From assembly GCA_047621665.1 (NCBI GenBank), contig JBLHMB010000015.1, positions 1 through 64,000 of the forward strand: 64,000 bases of DNA, read 5' to 3'. This stretch comes from Actimicrobium sp047621665. Lineage in GTDB: Bacteria > Pseudomonadota > Gammaproteobacteria > Burkholderiales > Burkholderiaceae_D. The position numbers were made by a program, and so were the translations under genes. The notes under the pieces were generated by a model. The model did no database searches. It saw only the letters and a program-made list of their open reading frames with translations, and was not told where the DNA came from. Below, one piece after another: positions 8,550 to 17,543 of the stretch (positions are counted from its first letter, which is position 1; the number at the start of each line of letters is the position of its first letter).

Positions 8550-10931
8550 TTGACCCGACCTGCTCCCCGACGTTCTCCCAAACGCACGACCCGATCCATA
8601 AAATATTATCTGCTCATCGCCTTTTTAGGCCTGTGCGGGTTAGGCGCCCTGGGCGTTTCTCTGCTGCTCGGTTACGCGTTTCTGATCGTTGCTCCAAACA
8701 TGCCATCACTCGATAGAGTGACCGATTACCAACCCAAGATTCCGCTGCGGGTATTTACGGCCGACAAGGTGCTGATCGGTGAATTCGGTGAAGAGCATCG
8801 CAATTTCCTGCCGATTAAACAGATCCCGGCACAAATGAAAAATGCTGTGCTGGCGATTGAAGACAGTCGTTTTTACGAGCATGGTGGCGTCGATTTCTTT
8901 GGTTTGATGCGTGCCGTCGTCAATGACCTCGGTGGTGGTGCGGCGCAGGGTGCTTCGACTATCACGATGCAGGTCGCGCGTAATTTTTTCCTGACCCGCG
9001 ACAAGACACTGAGCCGCAAGATGAACGAAATCATGTTGTCGTACAAAATCGAGCGGACCTTGTCGAAAGACGAGATCCTCGAGTTGTACTTGAACGAAAT
9101 CTACCTTGGCCAACGCTCCTACGGTTTCGGTAGTGCGGCGCAAACGTATTTCGGTAAGCCTCTGGACCAACTCAGCATCGCCCAGTTCGCGATGCTGGCC
9201 GGTTTGCCAAAAGCGCCGTCGGCCTACAATCCTGTGGTCAATCCCAAGCGCGCCCACATCCGTCAGCGCTACATTTTGCAGCGCATGCGTGAGCTCAACT
9301 TCATCACCGTAGCGCAATATCAGCAGGCGATTGACGAAGACATCAAGGTTCGCCAAAGCGGCAAGTCCTATGCGATTCATGCGGAGTACGCTGCCGAAAT
9401 GGTGCGCAAGGTTCTGTATGCGGAGTACAAGGACGAGATTTATACGAGTGGCTTCGACGTGGTGACCACACTGCGTTCCAAGGATCAGGAAGCGGCTTAC
9501 CTGGCATTACGGCGCGGCGTGATGGACTACGAGCGCCGTCACGGTTATCGCGGTCCGGAAGCGCTGATCACTCTGCCATCGGATGCCGAGGAGCGCCAGG
9601 ACGCCATTGATGGCGTGCTGGACAAACATCCGGACAGCGACGAATTGCGCGCTGCAGTGGTGACGGCAGCAACGCCAAAACTGGTCCGCGCGACCCTGCT
9701 GTCAGGCGACAACATCGAGATCAGCGGTGATGGTTTGCGTTTCGCTGCAGCGGGACTCAATACCAAATCGGCGGCGGCCCTGCGCATTGTTCCGGGTGCG
9801 GTGATTCGCATCAGTGAGGATGACAAACAGCGCTGGAGCATCGTCCAGTTACCCAATGTCTCCGCCGCATTCGTTGCGCTCGATCCGCAAACGGGTGCCT
9901 ATCGGGCGTTGGTGGGTGGTTTTGATTTCAACTTGAGCAAGTTCGATCACGTCACACAGGCATGGCGACAGCCGGGTTCGAGTATCAAGCCGTTCATCTA
10001 TTCGGCTGCTCTGGAAAAAGGCTACGGTCCCGGTACGCTGATCAACGATGCGCCGCTCTCCATTCCCGCCGAAGCCGGAGCGCCGTTGTGGGAGCCGCAA
10101 AATGACGACAATGTCTACGATGGTCCGGTCACGATGCGTATGGGACTGGCCAAGTCAAAAAACGTGGTGTCGATCCGTGTGCTGCGCGCTATCACTGCGC
10201 AGGCGGCACGGGACCATATGGGCCGTTTCGGCTTTGATGTCGACAAGCAGCCCAACAACCTGACGCTGGCACTGGGCACCGGGCTGGTCACACCGGGTCA
10301 GATGGCCGGTGCTTACGCGGTATTTGCCAACGGCGGCTATCAGGTCACGCCTTACCTGATCCAGTCCGTTACCGATGCCCGCGGCAAGTTGGTGTCGCAG
10401 GCCAAACCGGTTCTGGTGGGCGAGGAGTCGGTCCGGGTACTCGATGCCCGCAACGCGTTCATCATGGATAGCATGCTGCGTGACGTGACGCGCTACGGTA
10501 CGGCCGCCGCAGCGGCACGCCTCGGACGCACTGACCTGGCCGGTAAGACCGGTACCACCAATGATTCTATCGACGGCTGGTTTGCCGGCTACGGTGGTGA
10601 TATGGTTGCGGTAGCCTGGATGGGCTATGACAATCCGAAATCGCTCGGCAATCGCGAATTTGGTTCGACGCTGGCATTACCTGTGTGGATGAGCTTCATG
10701 CAGTCCGAATTGCGCGGTAAACCGATGACACAGCAAGTGGTACCGGCGGGCCTCAATCGCGACTATGGTGATTGGGCTTACAACGAATATGCGCAGGGTG
10801 GCGGGGTGCGCTCGCTCGGTCTGGACGAACCGGGGGCAACGCCGCCGCCCTTCGAAACCGGTATCTTTGGCGAGCGGATTATTCCGCCCGATCCGTCAGC
10901 GACCCGCATGAAAGAGCTTTACGGTTTCTGA
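8550..10931 (+). CDS. mrcA: penicillin-binding protein 1A (glycosyltransferase/transpeptidase)
   Basis: A 793-residue class A penicillin-binding protein that polymerises and crosslinks peptidoglycan. One membrane helix (about 20-45) anchors it. The GT51 domain shows EDSRFYEHGGVD (catalytic Glu near 104), GASTITMQVARNFFL, RKMNEI and KDEILELYLNEIYLG. An OB-like insertion (about 310-440) precedes the transpeptidase with SxxK (GSSIKPF, Ser near 476), SKN (AKSKNVV) and KTG (LAGKTGTTNDSIDGWF, near 665). No ATG fits the N-terminus; TTG 8550 is the best in-frame start, with no clear ribosome site. A TATACT at 8456 could be its -10. Its 3' end overlaps the convergent flavoprotein gene by 13 bases. Confidence 0.92.
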   Translation: MTRPAPRRSPKRTTRSIKYYLLIAFLGLCGLGALGVSLLLGYAFLIVAPNMPSLDRVTDYQPKIPLRVFTADKVLIGEFGEEHRNFLPIKQIPAQMKNAVLAIEDSRFYEHGGVDFFGLMRAVVNDLGGGAAQGASTITMQVARNFFLTRDKTLSRKMNEIMLSYKIERTLSKDEILELYLNEIYLGQRSYGFGSAAQTYFGKPLDQLSIAQFAMLAGLPKAPSAYNPVVNPKRAHIRQRYILQRMRELNFITVAQYQQAIDEDIKVRQSGKSYAIHAEYAAEMVRKVLYAEYKDEIYTSGFDVVTTLRSKDQEAAYLALRRGVMDYERRHGYRGPEALITLPSDAEERQDAIDGVLDKHPDSDELRAAVVTAATPKLVRATLLSGDNIEISGDGLRFAAAGLNTKSAAALRIVPGAVIRISEDDKQRWSIVQLPNVSAAFVALDPQTGAYRALVGGFDFNLSKFDHVTQAWRQPGSSIKPFIYSAALEKGYGPGTLINDAPLSIPAEAGAPLWEPQNDDNVYDGPVTMRMGLAKSKNVVSIRVLRAITAQAARDHMGRFGFDVDKQPNNLTLALGTGLVTPGQMAGAYAVFANGGYQVTPYLIQSVTDARGKLVSQAKPVLVGEESVRVLDARNAFIMDSMLRDVTRYGTAAAAARLGRTDLAGKTGTTNDSIDGWFAGYGGDMVAVAWMGYDNPKSLGNREFGSTLALPVWMSFMQSELRGKPMTQQVVPAGLNRDYGDWAYNEYAQGGGVRSLGLDEPGATPPPFETGIFGERIIPPDPSATRMKELYGF

Positions 10932-12160
10932 TGCAGCCATTGCAATGCACCGCGCGCCGCATGGCGTCCGGTGCCGAGGCAGGCGGTGAGCAGGTAGCCG
11001 CCGGTCGGCGCTTCCCAGTCAAGCATTTCGCCGGCACAAAATACGCCCGGCATCGCCTGCGTCATCAAGCCGGCATCCAGCCCTTCAAAGCGCACGCCAC
11101 CGGCACTACTGATGGCTTCGTCGATAGGACGCACTGCCGTCAGTGTCAGTGGTAGCGACTTGATCGCGCCAGCCAGTGCGACTGGATTATTGAATGCCGG
11201 CTTGTCCAGCAGTTCGCGTAGCAAACCCATCTTAACCCCCGCCAGTCCGACCCGGCTTTGCAGGTGACTGGCCAGAGAACGTGATCCGCGCGGATGATCA
11301 ACTTCAGCCAGTACCCGCTCAGCATCCTTGCCCGGCGTCAGATCGAGCCGGATTGTGACCGCACCGTTGGCGCCGATCTGGTCGCGCAAGGTCGCCGAAA
11401 TCGCATACACCAGGCTTCCTTCGATGCCACTGGCGCTAATCATGCATTCGCCGGCGCGGGAGTGGGCAATACCTGCGCCATCGGTCCAGTGGATGACGAT
11501 GGACTTGAGTGGATAACCGGCGAATTTATTCGTAAAGTGGGAGGACCAGCCGACGTCAAAGCCACAGTTAGACGCTTGCAGTGGTGCGACAGAGACCCCC
11601 CGTGCGCCCAGCCAGGGCACCCAGGCACCGGTCGAGCCGAGACGCTTCCAGCTGCCGCCACCGAGTGCCAGCACGACCGCATCCGGCTGACACGTCAGCA
11701 CGCCATCAGGGTGATCAAATATCAGTGCGCCATCGGCATCCCAGCCACGCCACGCGTGACGCATATGGAAACGTACGCCGGCGTTGCGCAACCGGTGCAG
11801 CCAGGCGCGCAGAAGCGGTGCGGCTTTCATGTCAACCGGAAAAATGCGTCCCGACGAGCCAACAAAGGTGGCGATGCCCAGTGCGTCGCACCACGCGCGC
11901 AAAGCGGTCGCATCGAAGGCGTCCAGCGCCGGTTGCAGCACAGAGCCGCGCCCGGCATAACGGGACTGGAATGCTGCGGCCGGTTCGGCGTGGGTCAGGT
12001 TCAGGCCGCCTTTTCCTGCCAGCAGGAATTTGCGGCCGACCGATGGCATGGCGTCGTACAGATCGACGTTGACACCGGCTTCGACCAGCGTTTCAGCGGC
12101 CATCAGTCCGGCCGGTCCGCCGCCGATGATCACGGCGTGGCGTGTTTGATAATGCGTCAT
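10919..12160 (-). CDS. TIGR03862/HI0933-like flavoprotein
   Basis: A 413-residue FAD-dependent protein of the HI0933/BaiN class. The N-terminal dinucleotide motif VIIGGGPAGLMAAETL is followed by GRKFLLAGKGGLNLTHAEP (family signature), LALGGGSWKRLGSTGAW in the middle, and a C-terminal second FAD motif PGVFCAGEMLDWEAPTGGYLLTACLGTG. Related proteins are annotated as aminoacetone oxidase-like or hypothetical oxidoreductases; the substrate is unknown. It starts one base after the stop of rarD on the same strand, so the two are probably co-transcribed. Confidence 0.82.
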   Translation of the reverse strand: MTHYQTRHAVIIGGGPAGLMAAETLVEAGVNVDLYDAMPSVGRKFLLAGKGGLNLTHAEPAAAFQSRYAGRGSVLQPALDAFDATALRAWCDALGIATFVGSSGRIFPVDMKAAPLLRAWLHRLRNAGVRFHMRHAWRGWDADGALIFDHPDGVLTCQPDAVVLALGGGSWKRLGSTGAWVPWLGARGVSVAPLQASNCGFDVGWSSHFTNKFAGYPLKSIVIHWTDGAGIAHSRAGECMISASGIEGSLVYAISATLRDQIGANGAVTIRLDLTPGKDAERVLAEVDHPRGSRSLASHLQSRVGLAGVKMGLLRELLDKPAFNNPVALAGAIKSLPLTLTAVRPIDEAISSAGGVRFEGLDAGLMTQAMPGVFCAGEMLDWEAPTGGYLLTACLGTGRHAARGALQWLHQKP

Positions 12161-12161
12161 G

Positions 12162-13058
12162 TCAGTTTTCAGTTATTGCAGGGGGCTTGCGCGTGCGCCA
12201 GGTGCGCCAGACACTTTCGCCGGAATACACTACGAGCGCCGACCAGATCGCGGCAAAGCCAATCAGTCGATCGCTGCTAAACGACTCGTTATAGAGCAAC
12301 ACGCCGAGTGCCAGTTGCAGGCTGGGGCCGATATATTGCAGCAGACCCAGCGTCGCCATCGGAATCCGGCGTGCACCGGCGGCAAACAGCAGCAATGGAA
12401 TCGCCGTAATCGGCCCTGCCGCCATCAGTAGCCATTGTGATTGCGTGGGTGCCTCGAAGAACGCATTCTGTTGATTCAGGGTCAGCCACACCAGCGCAGC
12501 CAGCGCAAACGGAAACAGTAACAAGGTTTCCAGTGACAAGCCTTCAAGCGGCCCGAGCTTTGCCGTTTTGCGCATCAACCCGTAGAAACCGAACGACAAT
12601 GCCAGTATCAGCCCGATCCACGGTGGCTGGCCGGTGATCCACGTCAGCCAGGCGACACCGCAGGCGGCCAACCCGATAGCGAGCCACTGGACTGCGCGCA
12701 AGCGTTCGCCCAGCACCACGTAACCAAGCAGGACGTTGACCAGCGGGTTGATGAAATAGCCCAGACTGGAATCGATGATGCGGCCATTATTGACGGCCCA
12801 GATATACGTGAACCAGTTGGTCGACAGCAGTACTGCGCTGAGCATGAAGGCCGCCAGCACCTTGGGCTGGCGCAGGGCGTCGCCCAGCCATGACCATTGC
12901 TTACGCAAGGCCAGCACGCATAGCAGGAAAAGCAGCGACCAGACCATCCGGTGCAACATAATTTGTGTCGGGGCGATGCTTTGCAGGGCTTTAAAGTAAA
13001 GCGGAAGCAAGCCCCAGATCACGTAGGCGGTGGCGGCGAAAAGCATGCCTTTGCGCAT
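12162..13058 (-). CDS. rarD: RarD-type EamA/DMT permease
   Basis: A 298-residue inner-membrane protein with about ten hydrophobic helices, starting MRKGMLFAATAYVIWGLLPLYFKAL. The motifs IMLHRMVWSL, GRIIDSSLGYFINPLVNVLLG and GLLQYIGPSLQLALGVLLYNE are characteristic of RarD (TIGR00688). RarD proteins are drug/metabolite-type exporters; their substrate is not settled. The open frame runs back to 13466, but that part overlaps the divergent pseudouridine synthase gene. The ATG at 13058 has a GAGG eight bases upstream. Confidence 0.88.
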   Translation of the reverse strand: MRKGMLFAATAYVIWGLLPLYFKALQSIAPTQIMLHRMVWSLLFLLCVLALRKQWSWLGDALRQPKVLAAFMLSAVLLSTNWFTYIWAVNNGRIIDSSLGYFINPLVNVLLGYVVLGERLRAVQWLAIGLAACGVAWLTWITGQPPWIGLILALSFGFYGLMRKTAKLGPLEGLSLETLLLFPFALAALVWLTLNQQNAFFEAPTQSQWLLMAAGPITAIPLLLFAAGARRIPMATLGLLQYIGPSLQLALGVLLYNESFSSDRLIGFAAIWSALVVYSGESVWRTWRTRKPPAITEN

Positions 13059-13211
13059 GGGTGGAAACCTCGGTAGGGGAGCGCGCAGCATTGCGTGCAG
13101 GGGCGCAATTATGCCACCGGATACACCTTTCCGGTCGCAATACTGGCTTGGGGCGCTCCGGCATACACCGGTACAATGCGGCTTCATTTTTAACGCTGAA
13201 CCGAGCTTCCC

Positions 13212-13937
13212 ATGACAGACACAATCCGCTTGGCCAAACGCGTCGCCGAAGAACTCGGTTGCTCCCGCACCGAAGCCGGGCAATTCATTGAAGGCGGCTG
13301 GATTACGGTGGATGGCGTGCTCACCGAAGAGGCCGGTGCACGGGTCACCGATGAGCAGGCAATCGTGCTCTTGCCCGGTGCAGTGCCGGTACCGCTGGAC
13401 CCGGTGACGATCTTGCTGCATAAGCCGGCCGGTCTGCGCACCGTTGACGCGATTGATCCCGAGCAAGACTGGATCACACCGCAGACGCTAGGCCCGGATG
13501 ATCGCTCCGGCCTGCGTTTCCTGCGACGTCACACCAGGGCATTGACGCTGACAAATCCGCTCGAAGACAGTGCCAGCGGTTTGCTGGTGCTGACACAGGA
13601 CTGGCGTATCGAGCGGGCGCTGGTGCAGGAAGCTAACCGCATCGAGCAGGAGTTTGTCGTCGAAGTGACCGGTACTCTTGATGACGCCGCAATGGAACTG
13701 CTGCAGCACGGTCTGAAATGGAATGGCAAACCGATGACCTCCATGAATGTGAGTTGGCAAAGCGAACACAAATTGCGTTTTGCGATCAAGGCTGCCGAGC
13801 GGGGCCAGATTGCCTACTTGTGTGAAAAGGTCGGTTTGCAGGTGGTGTCGATCAAGCGACTGCGCATCGGACGGATGTCGATGGCGGCTCTGCCGGTGGG
13901 GCAGTGGCGGTATTTGCTGGGGTATGAACGGTTCTGA
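13212..13937 (+). CDS. RsuA/RluF-type RNA pseudouridine synthase with altered catalytic motif
   Basis: A 241-residue protein. The N-terminal S4-like RNA-binding domain (about 1-60, IRLAKRVAEELGCSRTEAGQFIEGGWITVDG) is followed by ILLHKPAG, the start of an RsuA-family catalytic domain. The family's GRLDxxTxGLLLLT motif appears here as NPLEDSASGLLVLT: the aspartate that attacks uridine aligns with Glu, and an Asp stands one residue later. C-terminal YLCEKVGLQVVSIKRLRIGRMSM is typical. RsuA-type enzymes modify single uridines in rRNA. Activity of this protein depends on whether the shifted acidic residue can serve. It is divergent from rarD. Confidence 0.8.
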   Translation: MTDTIRLAKRVAEELGCSRTEAGQFIEGGWITVDGVLTEEAGARVTDEQAIVLLPGAVPVPLDPVTILLHKPAGLRTVDAIDPEQDWITPQTLGPDDRSGLRFLRRHTRALTLTNPLEDSASGLLVLTQDWRIERALVQEANRIEQEFVVEVTGTLDDAAMELLQHGLKWNGKPMTSMNVSWQSEHKLRFAIKAAERGQIAYLCEKVGLQVVSIKRLRIGRMSMAALPVGQWRYLLGYERF

Positions 13938-13998
13938 GGAGCTTCACGCGGGCACGATTGCTGTCGTGCCCGTGTGAAGATGCGGGATAACCCGGTAA

Positions 13999-16248
13999 TT
14001 ACTTCCGGCCGGTCCGCGCTACCAGTGCCGGACCCTTGCGCACTGGTCTGGCCTGTGCACTCGGGGTGCGTGACACCGCGCCACCTGCACGTGGTTTGTT
14101 CTGACCGAACTTTTTCGCCAGTTTCTCCGGGCTTGGTGTTTCGCGCCGGCGCTCAATGGCCATCAATCCTGCCGTCGGTGCCGAATGACGCGGCACCAGA
14201 TGTTTCTCGCCGCTGCCGATCAGCTCCGAGCGTCCCATCCGTTGCAATGCTTCGCGAATGATTTCCCAATTGTCAGGATCGTGATAGCGCAGGAATGCTT
14301 TATGCAATTTGCGAATTTTTCCGGTCCGGACTGTCTCAACTGCTTCCGAGTCAGCCGTGACCTTGCGCAGCGGATTCTTGCGTGTGTGGTACATCGTCGT
14401 CGCCAGTGCCATCGGCGTTGGCATGAAGGTCTGTACCTGATCGAGGCGGAAGTTGTTTTTCTTCAGCCAGAGCGACAGGTTCAGCATGTCTTCATCGGTG
14501 GTGCCCGGATGGGCGGCGATGAAGTACGGGATCAGGTATTGCTCCTTGCCGGCTTCTTTCGAATATTTCTCGAACAATTCCTTGAACTTGTCGTAGGCAC
14601 CCATGCCCGGCTTCATCATCTTGGACAACGGGCCTTCTTCGGAATGCTCGGGCGCGATTTTCAGCAAGCCACCGACGTGATGGGTCACCAGTTCCTTGAC
14701 GTATTCGGGCGAACGCACGGCGAGGTCATAGCGCACGCCGGAGCTGATCAGGATTTTCTTCACACCGGGAATCGCGCGCGCCTTGCGATACAGCTGGATC
14801 AGCTTGCTGTGATCGGTGCCGAGGTTCGAACAGATGGTCGGGTAGACGCAGGACAAGCGCCGGCACGATTCTTCGATGCTCTTTTCCTTGCAGGCCAGCC
14901 GGTACATATTGGCGGTCGGGCCGCCCATGTCGGAAATGGTACCGGTGAAGCCCTTGGTCTTGTCGCGGATCAGTTCGATTTCACGCAGGATCGATGGCTC
15001 GGAACGGCTTTGGATGATGCGGCCTTCGTGTTCGGTAATCGAGCAGAAGGTGCAGCCGCCGAAGCAGCCGCGCATAATGTTGACCGAAAACCGGATCATG
15101 TCCCAGGCCGGGATCTTGGCCTTGCCGTAGCTCGGGTGTGGTGCCCGGGCATAGTTCATGTCGTAGACACCGTCCATTTCGTCCATTGCTAACGGCAGCG
15201 GTGGCGGATTGAGCCAGACATCGCGTTCGCCGTGAGCCTGGACCATCGCACGGGCATTGCCGGGATTGGATTCGAGATGAAAGACCCGCGAGGCGTGCGC
15301 ATACAGCACAGGGTCATCCTTGATGACGTCGTAGCCGGGCAGACGGATCACGGTCTTGTCACGGATTTCTTTCAGGGCGGCCTTACGTTCTTCGCGGCTC
15401 AGAATCAGGATCGGCTTGGCTACTACCGTTGGCTCGGCATTGGCGGTGCCACAGCTGGCCGGCTCCTTGGTTTTCATTTCGTACGGGTCCGGATGGGCCT
15501 CGATACGACCCGGCGTGTCGACCCGGGTCGAGTTGGCTTCGGTCCAGTCATCGGCAGGCAACCAGCCGCGTGACACCATGAAGGCGGTGCCGCGCAGGTT
15601 GCGGATTTCCTTGATCGGTTCGCCTGCGGCGATGCGATGCGTCAGGTCAACCAGTGCGCGCTCGGCATTGCCGAATAGCAGGATGTCGGCTTTCGAATCC
15701 GGCAGCACCGAGCGGCGCACCTTATCCGACCAGTAATCGTAATGGGCGATGCGACGCAGGCTGGCCTCGATGCTGCCGATGACCACGTTGGCATCCGGAT
15801 AGGCTTCACGGGCGCGCTGCGCATAGACCACCAGCGCCCGGTCGGGACGCTTGTTGGCTTCGCCATTGGGGGTATAGGCATCATCGGAACGGATCTTGCG
15901 GTCGGCCGTATAGCGGTTAACCATCGAGTCCATGTTGCCGGCGGTGACGCCGAAATACAGGTTGGGCTTGCCAAGCGAACGGAAGGCATCGACAGATAAC
16001 CAGTCGGGTTGTGCAATGATGCCGACGCGAAAGCCCTGCGCTTCCAGCAAACGACCGATCAACGCCATGCCAAAGCTGGGATGATCGATATAGGCATCGC
16101 CAGTTACCAGAATCACATCGCAGGAGTCCCAGCCCAGGACGTCCATTTCTGCGCGCGACATCGGCAGGAAAGGGGCGGGTTTGCCAAGCGCAGGGCGGTT
16201 GGCCACACGGTGGGCGGGATAGGCGAAGAGATTTTTCGGGGATTCCAT
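13999..16248 (-). CDS. ygiQ: YgiQ-family radical SAM protein
   Basis: A 749-residue protein of the YgiQ family (UPF0313). The N-terminal domain contains WDSCDVILVTGDAYIDHPSFG, a B12-binding-like region. The radical SAM core has MRGCFGGCTFCS, where the CxxxCxxC cysteines bind the 4Fe-4S cluster, followed by EHEGRIIQSRS. KIAPEHSEEGPLSKMMKPG is typical of the family. The last 60 residues are basic and Pro-rich. The reaction it performs is unknown. The ATG at 16248 (MESPKNLF) is preferred over an upstream TTG at 16284. Confidence 0.9.
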   Translation of the reverse strand: MESPKNLFAYPAHRVANRPALGKPAPFLPMSRAEMDVLGWDSCDVILVTGDAYIDHPSFGMALIGRLLEAQGFRVGIIAQPDWLSVDAFRSLGKPNLYFGVTAGNMDSMVNRYTADRKIRSDDAYTPNGEANKRPDRALVVYAQRAREAYPDANVVIGSIEASLRRIAHYDYWSDKVRRSVLPDSKADILLFGNAERALVDLTHRIAAGEPIKEIRNLRGTAFMVSRGWLPADDWTEANSTRVDTPGRIEAHPDPYEMKTKEPASCGTANAEPTVVAKPILILSREERKAALKEIRDKTVIRLPGYDVIKDDPVLYAHASRVFHLESNPGNARAMVQAHGERDVWLNPPPLPLAMDEMDGVYDMNYARAPHPSYGKAKIPAWDMIRFSVNIMRGCFGGCTFCSITEHEGRIIQSRSEPSILREIELIRDKTKGFTGTISDMGGPTANMYRLACKEKSIEESCRRLSCVYPTICSNLGTDHSKLIQLYRKARAIPGVKKILISSGVRYDLAVRSPEYVKELVTHHVGGLLKIAPEHSEEGPLSKMMKPGMGAYDKFKELFEKYSKEAGKEQYLIPYFIAAHPGTTDEDMLNLSLWLKKNNFRLDQVQTFMPTPMALATTMYHTRKNPLRKVTADSEAVETVRTGKIRKLHKAFLRYHDPDNWEIIREALQRMGRSELIGSGEKHLVPRHSAPTAGLMAIERRRETPSPEKLAKKFGQNKPRAGGAVSRTPSAQARPVRKGPALVARTGRK

Positions 16249-16368
16249 AAGCGATGCGTCCTCACGTGAGGGTGGCGGTGTCAATGTTGGGAAGCGCGCA
16301 GTATGACAGCTTTAGCCGGACCCGCGTAGTCGGCAGTTTGCTGACGGGCAGGGTGCCAACTTTGTTGC

Positions 16369-16397
16369 TTGACGGTTTTGCAATGTTAGGTTCTACT
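16369..16397 (+). promoter_or_regulatory. sigma-70 promoter for the PotD-like / diguanylate cyclase pair
   Basis: TTGACG (16369-16374) and TCTACT (16392-16397) are separated by 17 bases. The predicted transcript start is about 85 bases upstream of the ATG at 16489. The -35 matches consensus at 5 of 6 positions and the -10 at 4 of 6. Confidence 0.5.
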
Positions 16398-16488
16398 CCT
16401 CACTGCGAACAGCGAGCCATGGCAGGTGTCGTATCGCTCCTCAAGACACTACCAGGTCACAACCACCGTTCGCCTCAGGCACCTTCGT

Positions 16489-17538
16489 ATGACGACGTCA
16501 TTTTCATTTGCACGATCAGCGTGCTTAATCCTCATGCTGGCCTGGGGCCAGTTTGTCGGGAGCGCACGCGCCGAATCGGTATTGCGTGTTCTGGCTTGGC
16601 CAGGTTATGCCGATGCCGAAGTGGTCGCGTCGTTCGAAAAAAAAACCGGCGCGCGGGTTGAGGTGTCCTTCGTCAACACTGATGAAGAACTCTGGACCAG
16701 ATTGTCAGCAAATAATGGCGATGACTTCGATGTATTTGCTGTCAATACGGCAGAGCTGCAACGTTACATCGACAACGGTATGAGTGCACCACTGAACCTG
16801 GTCGCGATCCCTAATCAGGCGCGTCAGTTGCCAAGGTTTCGTCAGATATCATCGATTCCCGGCTTGATGCGCGGTCAAAATCTCTATGCAATTCCGTTCA
16901 CCTATGCCGAGATGGGGTTGATCTACAACCGCAAACTGGTGGCGAAGGAGCCGGTATCAATGGAAGCGATGTGGGACCCGCGCTATCACGGTAAGGTTCT
17001 GGCTTACGGTGGGAGCGTACACAATTTCTCCATGGCTGCGCTGCTTGATGGCAGCAGGAGTCCGTTCCGGTTGACTCCGGATGAGTTGCGCGCTGCCAGT
17101 CGACGACTCGTGGGGTTGCGTCGTAATGTCCTGGCGTTCTATTCGTCGCCGGAAGAGGCTGTCAAGTTATACCTTGAGAATGAGGTGGCGTTAGTGTTCG
17201 CTAACTTTGGTACCCAGCAAGTCCAGGCTTTGCGTGCAGCGGGCGCCGATGTCGGTTATGTGGTGCCGAAGCAGGGCGTCCTGGCATGGCTGGATTGCTG
17301 GTCCATCACGGGGCGGGCCCGGTCACCTCAACTGGCAGCGAAGTGGATCGATGAGACCTTGCAAGCCGATGCCAGTACCCGCTTCAGCGAGCGGCATGGT
17401 CTCGCCAACACAGTCACGACGACGTCGTTGAGCAGTCCCGGCGACAAACTGTTCTGGTTGCAACCTCCTGAAGATACAGACGAACGGCAAGCTCTCTGGG
17501 CCCGCATTCTGTCTGGTGACATCTTGCGGAAGTTTTGA
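16489..17538 (+). CDS. PotD/NspS-like periplasmic substrate-binding protein
   Basis: A 349-residue secreted protein. The signal peptide ends at ...FVGSARA (about residue 28). The mature part begins ESVLRVLAWPGYADAEVVASFEKKTGARVEVSFVNTDEELW, the opening of spermidine/putrescine-binding proteins (PotD, COG0687). DFDVFAVNTAELQRYIDNGM and YAIPFTYAEMGLIYNRK follow. No permease or ATPase gene of an ABC importer is nearby. Instead a diguanylate cyclase gene starts five bases after its stop. This layout matches NspS of Vibrio cholerae, which senses polyamines and signals through the MbaA protein. A sensory role is inferred from that context. The frame is open back to 16426, but ATG 16489 gives a proper signal peptide. 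Confidence 0.82.
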   Translation: MTTSFSFARSACLILMLAWGQFVGSARAESVLRVLAWPGYADAEVVASFEKKTGARVEVSFVNTDEELWTRLSANNGDDFDVFAVNTAELQRYIDNGMSAPLNLVAIPNQARQLPRFRQISSIPGLMRGQNLYAIPFTYAEMGLIYNRKLVAKEPVSMEAMWDPRYHGKVLAYGGSVHNFSMAALLDGSRSPFRLTPDELRAASRRLVGLRRNVLAFYSSPEEAVKLYLENEVALVFANFGTQQVQALRAAGADVGYVVPKQGVLAWLDCWSITGRARSPQLAAKWIDETLQADASTRFSERHGLANTVTTTSLSSPGDKLFWLQPPEDTDERQALWARILSGDILRKF

Positions 17539-17543
17539 TCATC

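Noticed and set aside
13059..13466. N-terminal extension of RarD on the minus strand
   Set aside because: It runs antisense through the divergent pseudouridine synthase gene. RarD homology and a ribosome site place the start at 13058.
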